Of a DNA stretch of 64,000 nt, positions 27,069 to 35,976 are shown piece after piece (the first letter of the stretch is position 1; each line of letters starts with the position of its first letter). The stretch covers positions 52,138-116,137 of the forward strand of contig NZ_LKBW01000001.1 of the NCBI RefSeq assembly GCF_002699855.1. The letters run 5' to 3'. Origin of the DNA: Pseudomonas amygdali. Its GTDB lineage: Bacteria > Pseudomonadota > Gammaproteobacteria > Pseudomonadales > Pseudomonadaceae. The notes under the pieces are model-generated. The model did no database searches. It had not been told where the DNA came from and saw only the letters and a program-made list of their open reading frames with translations. Both the position numbers and the translations under genes were made by a program.

Positions 27069-28261
27069 CTGCCTATCTCAATGCGCTGGGCCTGATCTGC
27101 TCGCTGGGCGACAGCCGTGAAGAGGTGTCGCGCAGACTGTTCGCAGGCGACAGCTCGGGCATGGTGTTCGAAAGCGGCTGGGTGCCGGAACGCGCATTGC
27201 CGGTCGGCGCGGTAAAATCCGCATTGCCGCCCATTCCGCCCGCCATGCAATCGCAGCGCAGCCGCAACAACCAGTTGCTGGTGGCCGCGGCCTTGCAGAT
27301 CGAAGATGACATTCGTCAGGCTATCGCGCGCTACGGAGCCGGGCGGATTGGCGTGATCGTCGGCACCAGCACCTCGGGTATCGATGAAGCAAGCGAGAGC
27401 ATGGCAAGCTGGCTGCGTGATAAGACCTTCCCCGACGATTACGATTATCGCCAACAGGAACTGGGCGCACCGGCGAACTTCCTGGCCGGCTGGCTGCAAT
27501 TGAGCGGCCCGGCCTATGTGATTTCCACAGCCTGCACGTCCAGCGCGCGGGCGCTGCTCAGCGCACGACGGGCGCTGGACATGGGCCTATGCGATGCGGT
27601 GCTGTGCGGCGGCGGCGACAGCCTGTGCAGGTTGACCCTCAATGGGTTCTCGGCGCTTGAAGCCATGTCGCCACAACTGTGCAATCCGTTTTCAAGTCAC
27701 CGCAACGGGATAAACATCGGCGAGGCGGCAGCGCTGTTTCTGATGACCCGCGAAGCTGCCAACAGCCACTCGATTGCCCTGCTAGGCGCGGGTGCCAGTT
27801 GCGACGCCCACCACATCTCGGCCCCCGAACCTACCGGCCGAGGTGCGCAGGATGCCATGCTGCAAGCGTTGGGCAGTGCCCGACTCGATGCCGCACAGAT
27901 CGGTTACCTGAACCTGCATGGCACCGCTACGCCACATAACGATGCGATGGAAAGCCTGGCCGTGCAGGCGGTATTCCCGAACGGTGTGCCTTGCTCGTCG
28001 ACAAAGCCGCTCAGCGGCCACACGCTGGGTGCCGCGGGAGCGCTGGAAGTGGCGTTTTGCTGGTTGAGCCTGGCACCGGACAACAGCGAACAGGCCCTGC
28101 CCCCGCACCTGTGGGACGGCGAAGCTGACCCGCTATTGCCTGCACTGCAATGGACACTGCCAGGTTCGCGCCTGGCACCTGCAAATGCTCGTTACATGAT
28201 GAGCAATTCGTTTGCCTTCGGTGGCAACAACATCAGCCTGATTATCGGAGATGCCCCATGA
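27065..28261 (+). CDS. apeO: Beta-ketoacyl-ACP synthase of the APE cluster (ApeO-like)
   Basis: This 398-aa KAS I/II-type enzyme has the active-site Cys157 in VISTACTSSARALL and the two catalytic histidines in LHGTATPHND and STKPLSGHTLGAAGAL. It also has the terminal NSFAFGGNN. It should elongate the polyene by decarboxylative condensation with malonyl-ACP, paired with the ApeC-like chain-length factor encoded at the other end of the cluster. It is coupled by 4-bp overlaps to the lipoprotein gene and to the dehydratase gene. Confidence 0.86.
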   Translation: MTAYLNALGLICSLGDSREEVSRRLFAGDSSGMVFESGWVPERALPVGAVKSALPPIPPAMQSQRSRNNQLLVAAALQIEDDIRQAIARYGAGRIGVIVGTSTSGIDEASESMASWLRDKTFPDDYDYRQQELGAPANFLAGWLQLSGPAYVISTACTSSARALLSARRALDMGLCDAVLCGGGDSLCRLTLNGFSALEAMSPQLCNPFSSHRNGINIGEAAALFLMTREAANSHSIALLGAGASCDAHHISAPEPTGRGAQDAMLQALGSARLDAAQIGYLNLHGTATPHNDAMESLAVQAVFPNGVPCSSTKPLSGHTLGAAGALEVAFCWLSLAPDNSEQALPPHLWDGEADPLLPALQWTLPGSRLAPANARYMMSNSFAFGGNNISLIIGDAP

Positions 28262-28713
28262 CCGAGTGGTCGCTCGCCGAACTCATACCCCATGCTGGCG
28301 ACATGATTCTCATCGATCAGGTGCTGAGTTTTGACCAAGAGCAGATTCAAACCCACCTGACCGTGCGCGCCGATGGTCTGTTCAACCAGCCGGACGGCAG
28401 CCTGCCCGCCTGGCTTGGCATAGAGCTGATGGCCCAGAGCGTCGCGGCCTATGCCGGTTGCCAGGCGCGCACCAAGGGTGAAGCGGTCAAGCTGGGGTTT
28501 CTGCTCGGTAGCCGCAAGTTCGAATGCAACGTATCGCGCTTCCCGCTGGGCAGCGAACTGCATATCCATGCCGTGCGCTCCTTGCAGGACGACAGCGGCA
28601 TGGGCGTGTTCGAATGCACCCTGACCGGACCGGATATCAAGGCTTTTGCCCGACTCAATGTATATTGCCCGCCCAACACTGCTGACTATCTGGCTGAAGG
28701 AGCCCCGGCATGA
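28258..28713 (+). CDS. apeP: 3-hydroxyacyl-ACP dehydratase, hotdog fold (ApeP-like)
   Basis: This 151-aa FabA/FabZ-like protein has a candidate catalytic His13 in ELIPHAGDMILIDQVLSFD and a helix WLGIELMAQSVAAYAGCQAR corresponding to the central hotdog helix. In characterised systems ApeP forms a hetero-dehydratase with ApeI. Here the ApeI equivalent is the C-terminal domain of the fusion protein at 16.3-18.0 kb, so a cross-protein DH:DH pair is expected. It is coupled to the KS upstream and the ketoreductase downstream. Confidence 0.82.
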   Translation: MTEWSLAELIPHAGDMILIDQVLSFDQEQIQTHLTVRADGLFNQPDGSLPAWLGIELMAQSVAAYAGCQARTKGEAVKLGFLLGSRKFECNVSRFPLGSELHIHAVRSLQDDSGMGVFECTLTGPDIKAFARLNVYCPPNTADYLAEGAPA

Positions 28714-29438
28714 CTGAATCGATACTGGTCACCGGCTCCAGCCGTGGCATCGGCCGCGCCATCGCTCTGCGTCTGGCCCAGGCCGGATACGACCTGATCC
28801 TGCATTGCCGCACCGGCCGCAGCGAAGCCGAAGCCGTGCAGGCCGAAGTCGTTGCGCTGGGCCGTCAGGCACGCGTTCTGCAATTCGATGTCTCGGACCG
28901 TGCCGCCTGCAAGGCAATTCTGGAACAGGATGTGGAGACGCACGGCGCCTATTACGGCGTGGTACTCAACGCCGGGCTGACCCGCGACGGCGCGTTTCCG
29001 GCACTTAGCGATGATGACTGGGATCAGGTGCTGCGCACCAATCTGGACGGTTTTTATAACGTTCTGCACCCGCTGACCATGCCGATGATTCGTCGTCGTG
29101 CGGCGGGCCGTATTGTCTGCATCACCTCGGTTTCCGGCCTTATCGGCAACCGTGGCCAGGTCAATTACAGCGCCTCCAAGGCAGGCCTGATCGGTGCCGC
29201 CAAGGCCTTGGCCATCGAACTGGGCAAACGCAAAATCACTGTCAACTGCGTCGCGCCAGGTTTGATCGACACCGCAATGCTCGACGAGAACGTGCCAGTC
29301 GACGAACTGCTGAAAATGATCCCGGCGCAACGCATGGGCACGCCCGAGGAAGTGGCGGGTGCCGTGAATTTCCTGATGTCGGCCGAAGCAAGCTACATCA
29401 CTCGTCAGGTGCTGGCCGTCAACGGAGGGCTGTGTTGA
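28710..29438 (+). CDS. apeQ: 3-ketoacyl-ACP reductase, FabG-like (ApeQ)
   Basis: This 242-aa short-chain dehydrogenase has the NADP-binding TGSSRGIGRAIAL at residues 8-20, the NAG motif (LNAGLTRDGAF) and the catalytic VNYSASKAG with Tyr and Lys. It reduces the 3-keto group in each elongation round of the polyene. It overlaps the dehydratase gene by 4 bp. Its TGA stop shares one base with the ATG of the next ketosynthase gene (TGATG). Confidence 0.87.
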   Translation: MTESILVTGSSRGIGRAIALRLAQAGYDLILHCRTGRSEAEAVQAEVVALGRQARVLQFDVSDRAACKAILEQDVETHGAYYGVVLNAGLTRDGAFPALSDDDWDQVLRTNLDGFYNVLHPLTMPMIRRRAAGRIVCITSVSGLIGNRGQVNYSASKAGLIGAAKALAIELGKRKITVNCVAPGLIDTAMLDENVPVDELLKMIPAQRMGTPEEVAGAVNFLMSAEASYITRQVLAVNGGLC

Positions 29439-30664
29439 TGAAGCGTGTGGTCGTCACCGGGATGTCCGGCATTACCTCGGTGGGCAGCGACTGGCCGACT
29501 ATCGATGCGAGCTTCACCGCCAATCGCAGCGGCATTCGCCGAATGGACGAGTGGAACCGTTTCGCCGAACTGAATACCCGACTGGCTGGCCCCATCGACG
29601 ATTTCGCCGTGCCCGCACACTGGACACGCAAGCAACTGCGCAGCATGGGCCGCGTATCGCGACTGGCAGTGGCTGCTGCGGAACAGGCGTTGATCGACGC
29701 CGGGCTGCTGAATGATCCGCTCATTCGCGATGGGCGCATGGGCACCGCCTGCGGCTCGTCAACCGGCAGCACCGACGAGATCAAGGCCTTCGGCAACATG
29801 CTGATCAACTCGGTGGCAGTAGGCCTGAACGCCAACTCCTACGTACGAATGATGCCGCACACCACCGCCGCCAACATCAGCATTTTCTTCGGCCTGACCG
29901 GACGCCTGATTCCGACTTCCAGCGCCTGTACCAGTGGCAGCCAAGGCATTGGCTACGCCTACGAGGCGATCAAGTTTGGCCGTCTGCCGCTGATGCTGGC
30001 GGGCGGGGCCGAAGAGCTGTGCCCGACCGAGGCGATGGTGTTCGACGCGCTGTACGCCACCAGCCTCAAGAATGACGCGCCACACACCACGCCACGCCCC
30101 TACGACAGCGGGCGAGACGGGCTGGTGATCGGTGAAGGCGGCGGCATGCTGGTGCTCGAAGAACTTGAGCACGCTCAGGCACGTGGTGCACACATCTACG
30201 CCGAAATCGTCGGCTTCGGCAGCAATGCAGACGGCGCCCACAGCACTCGTCCCGAGCAGGCCACCATGCGTCGCGCCATGGAACTGGCCCTGGAAGATGC
30301 CAACCTGTCGCCCGACGCCATCGGTTATGTAAACGGTCACGGCACTGCCACCGAACAGGGCGACATCGCCGAAACCCTTGCCACGAGCAGCTTGTTCGGC
30401 TCACGCATGCCACTGAGCTCACAGAAAAGCTTCCTCGGCCACACACTGGGAGCCTGCGGCGCACTGGAGTCATGGTTCAGCATCGAAATGCTCAACAGCG
30501 ACCGCTATATCCACACGCTAAACCTGGTCGACATCGACTCACAGTGCGGCGAACTGAACTACATCGTCGGAGAACCCCGGCGGATGAGTAATGAATATGT
30601 GATGAACAACAACTTTGCCTTTGGCGGGGTGAATACGTCATTGATATTCAAGCGTTGGGGGTGA
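29438..30664 (+). CDS. apeR: Second beta-ketoacyl-ACP synthase of the APE cluster (ApeR-like)
   Basis: This 408-aa KAS has Cys164 in TSSACTSGSQGIGYAY, histidines in VNGHGTATEQGD and SQKSFLGHTLGACGAL, and the terminal NNFAFGGVNTSLIF. It is clearly different from the ApeO-like KS in this cluster, and a role in the first condensation with the aryl starter is the common proposal. ATG 29438 follows GGAGGG at proper spacing; GTG 29432 and TTG 29435 are in frame but poorer. It is the last cluster gene, and the 138-bp repeat array begins almost directly after its stop. Confidence 0.86.
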   Translation: MKRVVVTGMSGITSVGSDWPTIDASFTANRSGIRRMDEWNRFAELNTRLAGPIDDFAVPAHWTRKQLRSMGRVSRLAVAAAEQALIDAGLLNDPLIRDGRMGTACGSSTGSTDEIKAFGNMLINSVAVGLNANSYVRMMPHTTAANISIFFGLTGRLIPTSSACTSGSQGIGYAYEAIKFGRLPLMLAGGAEELCPTEAMVFDALYATSLKNDAPHTTPRPYDSGRDGLVIGEGGGMLVLEELEHAQARGAHIYAEIVGFGSNADGAHSTRPEQATMRRAMELALEDANLSPDAIGYVNGHGTATEQGDIAETLATSSLFGSRMPLSSQKSFLGHTLGACGALESWFSIEMLNSDRYIHTLNLVDIDSQCGELNYIVGEPRRMSNEYVMNNNFAFGGVNTSLIFKRWG

Positions 30665-30676
30665 GATCACGCACGT

Positions 30677-31661
30677 CTCAACTCTCGTACGTCGCTCCGC
30701 GTCGCATGCCGTTCTGAACGCTCTGCGTCCGGTCTTGAGTCTGCGGCGCGGCGCAGATTTGTGACGCAGAGAGTCACGACAGGCATTCCCACGCGGAGCG
30801 TGCGAAACGATAACCTCATCTATCGTACGGCGCTCCGCGTCGCATGACGTTCTGGACGCTCTGCGTCCGGTCTTGATTCTGCAGCATGGCGCAGATTTGT
30901 GACGCAGAGCGTCACGACAGGCATTCCCACGCGGAGCGTGCGGAACGATAACCTCAACTATCGTGCGGCGCTCTGCGTCGCATGCAGTTCTGGGCGCTCT
31001 GCGTCCGGTCTTGATTCTGCGGCACGGCGCAAATTTGTGACGCAGAGCGTCACGACAGGCATTCCCAAGCGGAGCGTGCGGAACGAGAATCTTAACTATC
31101 GTGCGTCGCTCCGCGTCGCATGCCGTTCTGGACGCTCTGCGTCCGGTCTTGATTCTGCAGCATGGCGCAGATTTGTGACGCAGAGCGTCACGACAGGCAT
31201 TCCCACGCGGAGCGTGCGGAACGATAACCTCAACTATCGTGCGGCGCTCTGCGTCGCATGCAGTTCTGGGCGCTCTGCGTCCGGTCTTGATTCTGCGGCG
31301 CGGCGCAGATTTGTGACGCAGAGCGTCACGACAGGCATTCCCACGCGGAGCGTGCGGAACGATAACCTCATCTATCGTGCGGCGCTCTGCGTCGCATGCA
31401 GTTCTGGGCGCTCTGCGTCCGGTCTTGATTCTGCAGCGCGGCGCAGATTTGTGACGCAGAGCGTCACGACAGGCATTCCCACGCGGAGCGTGCGGAACGA
31501 GAATCTTAACTATCGTGCGGCGCTCTGCGTCGCATGCAGTTCTGGGCGCTCTGCGTCCGGTCTTGATTCTGCAGCGCGGCGCAGATTTGTGACGCAGAGC
31601 GTCACGACAGGCATTCCCACGCGGAGCGTGCGGAACGATAACCTCAACTATCGTGCGACAT
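30677..31661. repeat. 138-bp tandem repeat array, about seven units, hairpin-rich
   Basis: The palindrome GTGACGCAGAGCGTCAC, or a close variant, recurs at 30761, 30899, 31037, 31175, 31313, 31451 and 31589, an exact 138-bp period. Each unit also holds other small hairpins (CACGC-GGA-GCGTG, ACGATA-N8-TATCGT, GACGC-TCT-GCGTC). Units differ at scattered sites: the 30761 and 31313 units read CCTCATC, and the 31037 and 31451 units read GAATCTTAAC. Because 138 is divisible by three, long open frames run through on both strands, but these are artefacts. The array fills the whole space from apeR to the LysR gene and supplies that gene's last codons. Confidence 0.95.
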
Positions 31662-32541
31662 TGCGCGTTAAAAGCTCGGTAAACGCCTTGGCCATCGGTG
31701 ACTGTTCGTCCTTGCGCTGTACCAGCCACACCGCGCTTGTCGCGCCGGGGTCGAGGACATTGCGATAGACCACGCCGTCGATGCGCATTCGGCGGTAGGA
31801 CGCTGGCAGCACGGTGACGCCCAGTCCAGCCGCCACCAGGCCGATGATGGTCATCACTTCACCCGCTTCCTGAGTGATCAGCGGGCTGAAACCCGCGGCG
31901 CGCGCCAGACTCAGAACCTGCGCGTAAATGCCGCTGCCATAAGTGCGCGGGAAGAACACGAACGGCTCCGCGGCCAGGGCAGACATATAGATCCCGTTCT
32001 CGCTTTCTGCCGCCAGTGGATGGTCAGCACGCATGATCGCCACCAGCGGCTCGTTCAGCAGCTCAAACACCACCAATGAGTCGGGTAACGCCAACGGGCG
32101 CATGATGCCGACCTGAATGGTCTTGTCCTCAAGCCCTGCTGCCACTTCCTGGCTGGTGATTTCGGTCAGGGTCAGGTGCACATCCGGATAAGCCTGACGG
32201 AAGGCAAAAATCGCCTGTGGAATGCTGGAAGTGAACGGTGCCGACGAAGTAAAGCCAATCTTCAGCTCGCCGATTTCACCCAGTTGCGCACGCCGGGCAA
32301 CATCAGTGGCTTTATCGACCTGCGCCAGCACCAGACGCGCCTCATCCAGAAACAACCTGCCGGATTCACTCAGCTCGACACGCCGGTTGGTGCGATCAAA
32401 CAGACGCGTGCCCAGCTCTTGCTCCAGCGTCTGGATCTGCTGACTCAGCGGCGGCTGGGAGATACCTAGCGCCTGTGCCGCACGACCGAAATGCAACTCT
32501 TCGGCAACCGCGATGAAGTAACGCAGATGGCGCAACTCCAT
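31648..32541 (-). CDS. LysR-type transcriptional regulator
   Basis: This 297-aa regulator has the N-terminal HTH (MELRHLRYFIAVAEELHFGRAAQALGISQPPLSQQIQTLEQELG). It resembles the CatM/BenM/CbbR-like group, with a full effector-binding domain (LKIGFTSSAPFTSSIPQAIFAFRQAYPD). It is divergent from the MFS gene at 32658 with 116 bp between, so it probably controls that transporter and itself. Its last codons (Ala-Arg-TAG) fall in the terminal unit of the 138-bp array, so the original C terminus may have been replaced or trimmed when the array arrived. Confidence 0.85.
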   Translation of the reverse strand: MELRHLRYFIAVAEELHFGRAAQALGISQPPLSQQIQTLEQELGTRLFDRTNRRVELSESGRLFLDEARLVLAQVDKATDVARRAQLGEIGELKIGFTSSAPFTSSIPQAIFAFRQAYPDVHLTLTEITSQEVAAGLEDKTIQVGIMRPLALPDSLVVFELLNEPLVAIMRADHPLAAESENGIYMSALAAEPFVFFPRTYGSGIYAQVLSLARAAGFSPLITQEAGEVMTIIGLVAAGLGVTVLPASYRRMRIDGVVYRNVLDPGATSAVWLVQRKDEQSPMAKAFTELLTRNVAR

Positions 32542-32657
32542 GCGGCCTCCATTAAGTCGTTTTACCTATCAAACAGGTCGAACAATATATTGGATGGAAT
32601 GATTGGCGGGCTATATGATTTTTTCATTGCCTGCCCAATCGTGCTCCGAGGTTTCCC

Positions 32658-33914
32658 TTGAATCCTGCCGTCGCCCCGCCCACCACAGACTTGAATGCCT
32701 CCGCTAAACCGTCTGGCGACACTCACATCGAGAAAAACACGCCGCTTTTCAAACGCACCGCATTGGCGCTTTTCGCTGGCGGGTTCTCGACATTCACCCT
32801 GCTGTATTGCGTCCAGCCGATGATGCCAACGCTGTCCGGCGAGTTCTCCCTTTCGGCAGCCCAGAGCAGCCTGATTCTGTCCGTCGCCACGGCGATGCTC
32901 GCCATCGGCCTACTGATCACTGGACCGATATCCGACCGGCTGGGGCGCAAATCGGTGATGGTCATGGCGCTATTCTGTGCATCGCTGTTCACCATCGCCA
33001 GCGCGCTGATGCCCAGCTGGGAAGGCGTACTTATGACACGGGCAATGGTGGGCCTGTCGCTGAGCGGTCTGGCGGCAGTGGCGATGACTTACCTGAGCGA
33101 GGAAATCCACCCCACGCATCTGGGCCTGGCAATGGGGCTGTATATCGGCGGCAGCGCGGTCGGCGGGATGAGCGGGCGGCTGATCGTCGGGGTCATGATC
33201 GATTACGTAAGCTGGCACGCGGCGATGCTGGTGGTCGGTGGGCTGGCCCTGATCGCAGCCGTGGTGTTCTGGAAGATTCTCCCGGAATCGCGCAACTTCC
33301 GCCCCCGCTCACTGCACCCTCGCAGCCTGCTGGACGGCTTTGTGGTGCAGTTCAAAGACGCCGGGTTGCCGCTGCTGTTTCTGGTCGGGTTTCTGCTGAT
33401 GGGCGCATTCGTCACGCGGTTCAACTACATCGCCTACCGCTTTTTGAGCGCCCCCTACAACCTGAGCCAGGCCGTGGTCGGGGTGTTTTCCGTGGTGTAT
33501 CTGTCGGGAATTTACAGCTCGGCAAAGATCGGCTCATTGGCCGACCGTCTTGGCCGCCGACGGGTGCTATGGGCCGTGATCGTGATGATGCTGGCTGGCC
33601 TGCTGCTGACCCTGTTCACACCGCTGCCACTGGTTATCACAGGCGTACTGATATTCACCTTCGGCTTTTTCGGTGCGCATTCGGTAGCCAGCAGTTGGGT
33701 GGGACGCAGAGCGACAACGGCCAGAGGTCAGGCTGCTTCGCTTTACCTGTTCTGCTATTACGCGGGCTCAAGCGTAGCCGGAACCGGTGGCGGAGTGTTC
33801 TGGCATTACGCGGGCTGGAACGGCATCGGGCTGTTTATCGGGGTGTTGCTGTTGATTGCCCTCGGGGTAGCGTTGCGGCTGGCGAGGTTGCAGCCGCTGG
33901 GGGCGAAGGTTTAG
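32658..33914 (+). CDS. Major facilitator superfamily transporter, YnfM/arabinose-efflux type
   Basis: This 418-aa protein has twelve predicted helices starting at about residue 33 (RTALALFAGGFSTFTLLYCVQPMMPTLSGEF). The loop 2-3 MFS signature is GPISDRLGRKSVMVMAL, and its repeat lies between helices 8 and 9 (GSLADRLGRRRVLWAV). It looks like a drug/H+ or sugar efflux protein; the substrate is unknown. The start is TTG 32658 with GAGG upstream, since no ATG occurs before the first helix. It is divergent from a LysR gene, its likely regulator. Confidence 0.83.
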   Translation: MNPAVAPPTTDLNASAKPSGDTHIEKNTPLFKRTALALFAGGFSTFTLLYCVQPMMPTLSGEFSLSAAQSSLILSVATAMLAIGLLITGPISDRLGRKSVMVMALFCASLFTIASALMPSWEGVLMTRAMVGLSLSGLAAVAMTYLSEEIHPTHLGLAMGLYIGGSAVGGMSGRLIVGVMIDYVSWHAAMLVVGGLALIAAVVFWKILPESRNFRPRSLHPRSLLDGFVVQFKDAGLPLLFLVGFLLMGAFVTRFNYIAYRFLSAPYNLSQAVVGVFSVVYLSGIYSSAKIGSLADRLGRRRVLWAVIVMMLAGLLLTLFTPLPLVITGVLIFTFGFFGAHSVASSWVGRRATTARGQAASLYLFCYYAGSSVAGTGGGVFWHYAGWNGIGLFIGVLLLIALGVALRLARLQPLGAKV

Positions 33915-33991
33915 TCACAGATAGGGCGATGGCGGATAGAGTGAGCCAAGGTACACTGGCGCATCCGCCAGTTCTGGTAAAGGAAACCGAC

Positions 33992-35257
33992 ATGCGCCTC
34001 GACCACCTCCATCTGCAGAATTTTCGTTGTTACGAAGATGCTCATTTTGATTTCCAGCCGGGGTTCAATCTGGTGGTGGGGGTTAATGGCAGTGGGAAGA
34101 CGTCGCTGTTGCTGGGTGTCGCGGGATGCTTCGGGAATTTACTTGGAAGCATTGGCGTCCATCAGCCATCGATAGCTGAGTCCGATGTTCGGTTCGCGTT
34201 AGTAAAGTTCGAAGACAGGATTCGTTTCGAACGCAGCTATCCTCTTGTATTGACTGCCCAAGGTGGCGCGTTTGAGCGTCAGGAATGGCACGTATCGCTG
34301 GAACGCAGCAGTCTTCAGACAAATTTCAGCGCGCTGAACAGTCTCGTATTTTCGGAAAATCTGATTAGCATCGATGTAAGTACCCACGGGGACTTGCCTG
34401 TATTCGCCGTCTATCAAGCCAATCGACGCTGGCTGACGATGAGTGTAACCGCTGAGCTTGCTGCACAGAGCAAACCATCAAGACTGGATGCGTACACCTC
34501 TTGGTTCGATGCCGCCTCCAATTTGAAAAACTTCGAGACCTGGTTCATCGGCAAAACACTGGAGCGCTTTCAAAGGCTATCCCGAGCAGGTTCTTCCAGC
34601 GTTTTCAACGACGAACTGACCTGGATAAACTCAGCCATCCAATGCGCACTACCCGACGCCAAGGGAATAGAGTACGACATGGAGCTACGTGCGTTGGTAG
34701 TCGATATGGATGACCGAAAAATCCCGTTCAACGACCTGAGCGACGGACAACGCGGAATGGTCGCACTCTTCGCCGATATCGCTCGCCGTATCTGCTTGCT
34801 CAACCCGCACATGGGGAAGGATGTTCTAAGCAAGACAAACGGCATCATCGTCATCGATGAACTCGATATCCATCTTCACCCCGGCTGGCAACGCACCATT
34901 GCTCCAGCACTGAAAAAAGCATTTCCCAGCATCCAGTTCATCGCCGCCAGCCACTCGCCACAGGTCATCGGCAGCCTGCAACCGGGCGAGGTCATCCTGC
35001 TGAATAACCATGACGGCTCTCATCCAAGAGCAACCTATGGCCTGGACTCCAGCACTATTCTGGAAGAAGTCATGGGCGTACCGCAGCGCGAGCCTGAAAT
35101 TGAAGCACTGCTCGACGAGCTATTCAGCACACTGGAAAACGACGAGCTTGAAAAAGCCAGACTGCAGCTTGATGCGTTAAAACAGAAAGCGCCCGATCTG
35201 CCCGAGTTCGCAGGTGCCGAAGCGTTGCTCAAACGCAAGGAGCTCATTGGACGATGA
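33992..35257 (+). CDS. ABC/RecF-like AAA ATPase, probable Septu-type PtuA component
   Basis: This 421-aa ATPase begins MRLDHLHLQNFRCYEDAHFDF and has Walker A GVNGSGKT at residues 30-37. An ABC-type signature FNDLSDGQRGMVALFADIARR, Walker B GIIVIDELDIHLHPGW and the H-loop AASHSPQVI follow. A charged helical C terminus (LEEVMGVPQREPEIEALLDELFSTLENDELEKARLQ) resembles ATPases paired with HNH nucleases. ATG 33992 follows AAAGGAAA. The stop overlaps the nuclease ATG (ATGA). Base composition is lower in GC than the flanking genes. I infer an antiphage Septu-like module; a retron-type system would need an RT and msr, which are absent. Confidence 0.72.
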   Translation: MRLDHLHLQNFRCYEDAHFDFQPGFNLVVGVNGSGKTSLLLGVAGCFGNLLGSIGVHQPSIAESDVRFALVKFEDRIRFERSYPLVLTAQGGAFERQEWHVSLERSSLQTNFSALNSLVFSENLISIDVSTHGDLPVFAVYQANRRWLTMSVTAELAAQSKPSRLDAYTSWFDAASNLKNFETWFIGKTLERFQRLSRAGSSSVFNDELTWINSAIQCALPDAKGIEYDMELRALVVDMDDRKIPFNDLSDGQRGMVALFADIARRICLLNPHMGKDVLSKTNGIIVIDELDIHLHPGWQRTIAPALKKAFPSIQFIAASHSPQVIGSLQPGEVILLNNHDGSHPRATYGLDSSTILEEVMGVPQREPEIEALLDELFSTLENDELEKARLQLDALKQKAPDLPEFAGAEALLKRKELIGR

Positions 35258-35937
35258 GACGCGTTATCAAGGGAACTGAGCCTGCGTCACTCACCGAATG
35301 GAAAGCCAGCGCAAACGAAGACTGGACGCCCACCTATCCAACCCTGCAGAACCCGCAAAAACGCGACTTGCATAATTGCTTGCTGCAAGAGCAGAACTTC
35401 TCATGCTGCTATTGCGGCAGGGAAATAGAGCTTGATAGCAGCCACATCGAACATTTCAGACCGCAGGATCATTATCTGCCATTGGCACTGGAATACAGCA
35501 ATCTTCATGCGTCTTGCCTGCGCGAGACCACACCAGGAAACCCGTTGCACTGCGGCCACTATAAAGGCAACTGGTTCGATGAGGACCTGCACATTTCCCC
35601 GACAGAGGACGATTGCGAACAGCGCTTCCGTTATCTGCTCACAGGGAAAATCCAAAGCACGTCCCACACAGATCTTCCCGCCACGACGATGATCGAAAAG
35701 CTCGCACTCGATATCGCGTATCTGACAAAAAGACGCCAAGAGGCAATCACGCGCGTGTTTGATGAGCAAATCTTAGCCAGCATCAGCGACACAGAGTTGA
35801 CACTTTTGGTACAAGGCCTCCGCTCTGGGGATGCCAACAAACAGCTCGCCTTTAGCCACGTTGTCGCCCGCTATGCGGAGCAGTTTCTGGCGTCTTTAAA
35901 CCCTCCTCCCGAAAAAAGCTCGGTCAAGAATACGTGA
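35254..35937 (+). CDS. HNH endonuclease of TIGR02646 type, probable Septu-type PtuB component
   Basis: This 227-aa protein has the zinc-supported HNH core CCYCGREIELDSSHIEHFRPQDHY at residues ~51-74 (CxxC, then His64 and His67). It continues with YSNLHASC (Asn83, Cys88) and LHCGHYKGNW (His102, Lys104). This pattern matches the HNH family repeatedly found beside an AAA ATPase, including PtuB of Septu and the retron Ec78 effector. It would cut DNA or RNA once licensed by the ATPase. It is translationally coupled to the ATPase gene and has relatively AT-rich codon use. No immunity or RT gene follows. Confidence 0.75.
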   Translation: MRRVIKGTEPASLTEWKASANEDWTPTYPTLQNPQKRDLHNCLLQEQNFSCCYCGREIELDSSHIEHFRPQDHYLPLALEYSNLHASCLRETTPGNPLHCGHYKGNWFDEDLHISPTEDDCEQRFRYLLTGKIQSTSHTDLPATTMIEKLALDIAYLTKRRQEAITRVFDEQILASISDTELTLLVQGLRSGDANKQLAFSHVVARYAEQFLASLNPPPEKSSVKNT

Positions 35938-35976
35938 CACGCGTCGTCCTGCGCACGTACGCGGAAAGAAAATTAC

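Noticed and set aside
30677..31661. CRISPR array
   Set aside because: The repeats are contiguous 138-bp units without variable spacers, and no cas genes are present.
30638..31768. Long open frames of 363 aa (minus) and 289 aa (plus) across the repeat array
   Set aside because: They exist only because the 138-bp unit is a multiple of three without stops. The peptides are 46-residue tandem copies with no start signal or domain, and both strands are open at once.
32807..33991. Upstream in-frame extension of the Septu-like ATPase
   Set aside because: It reads the MFS gene in another frame. The ATPase fold begins at MRLDHLHL with a good ribosome site at 33980-33987.
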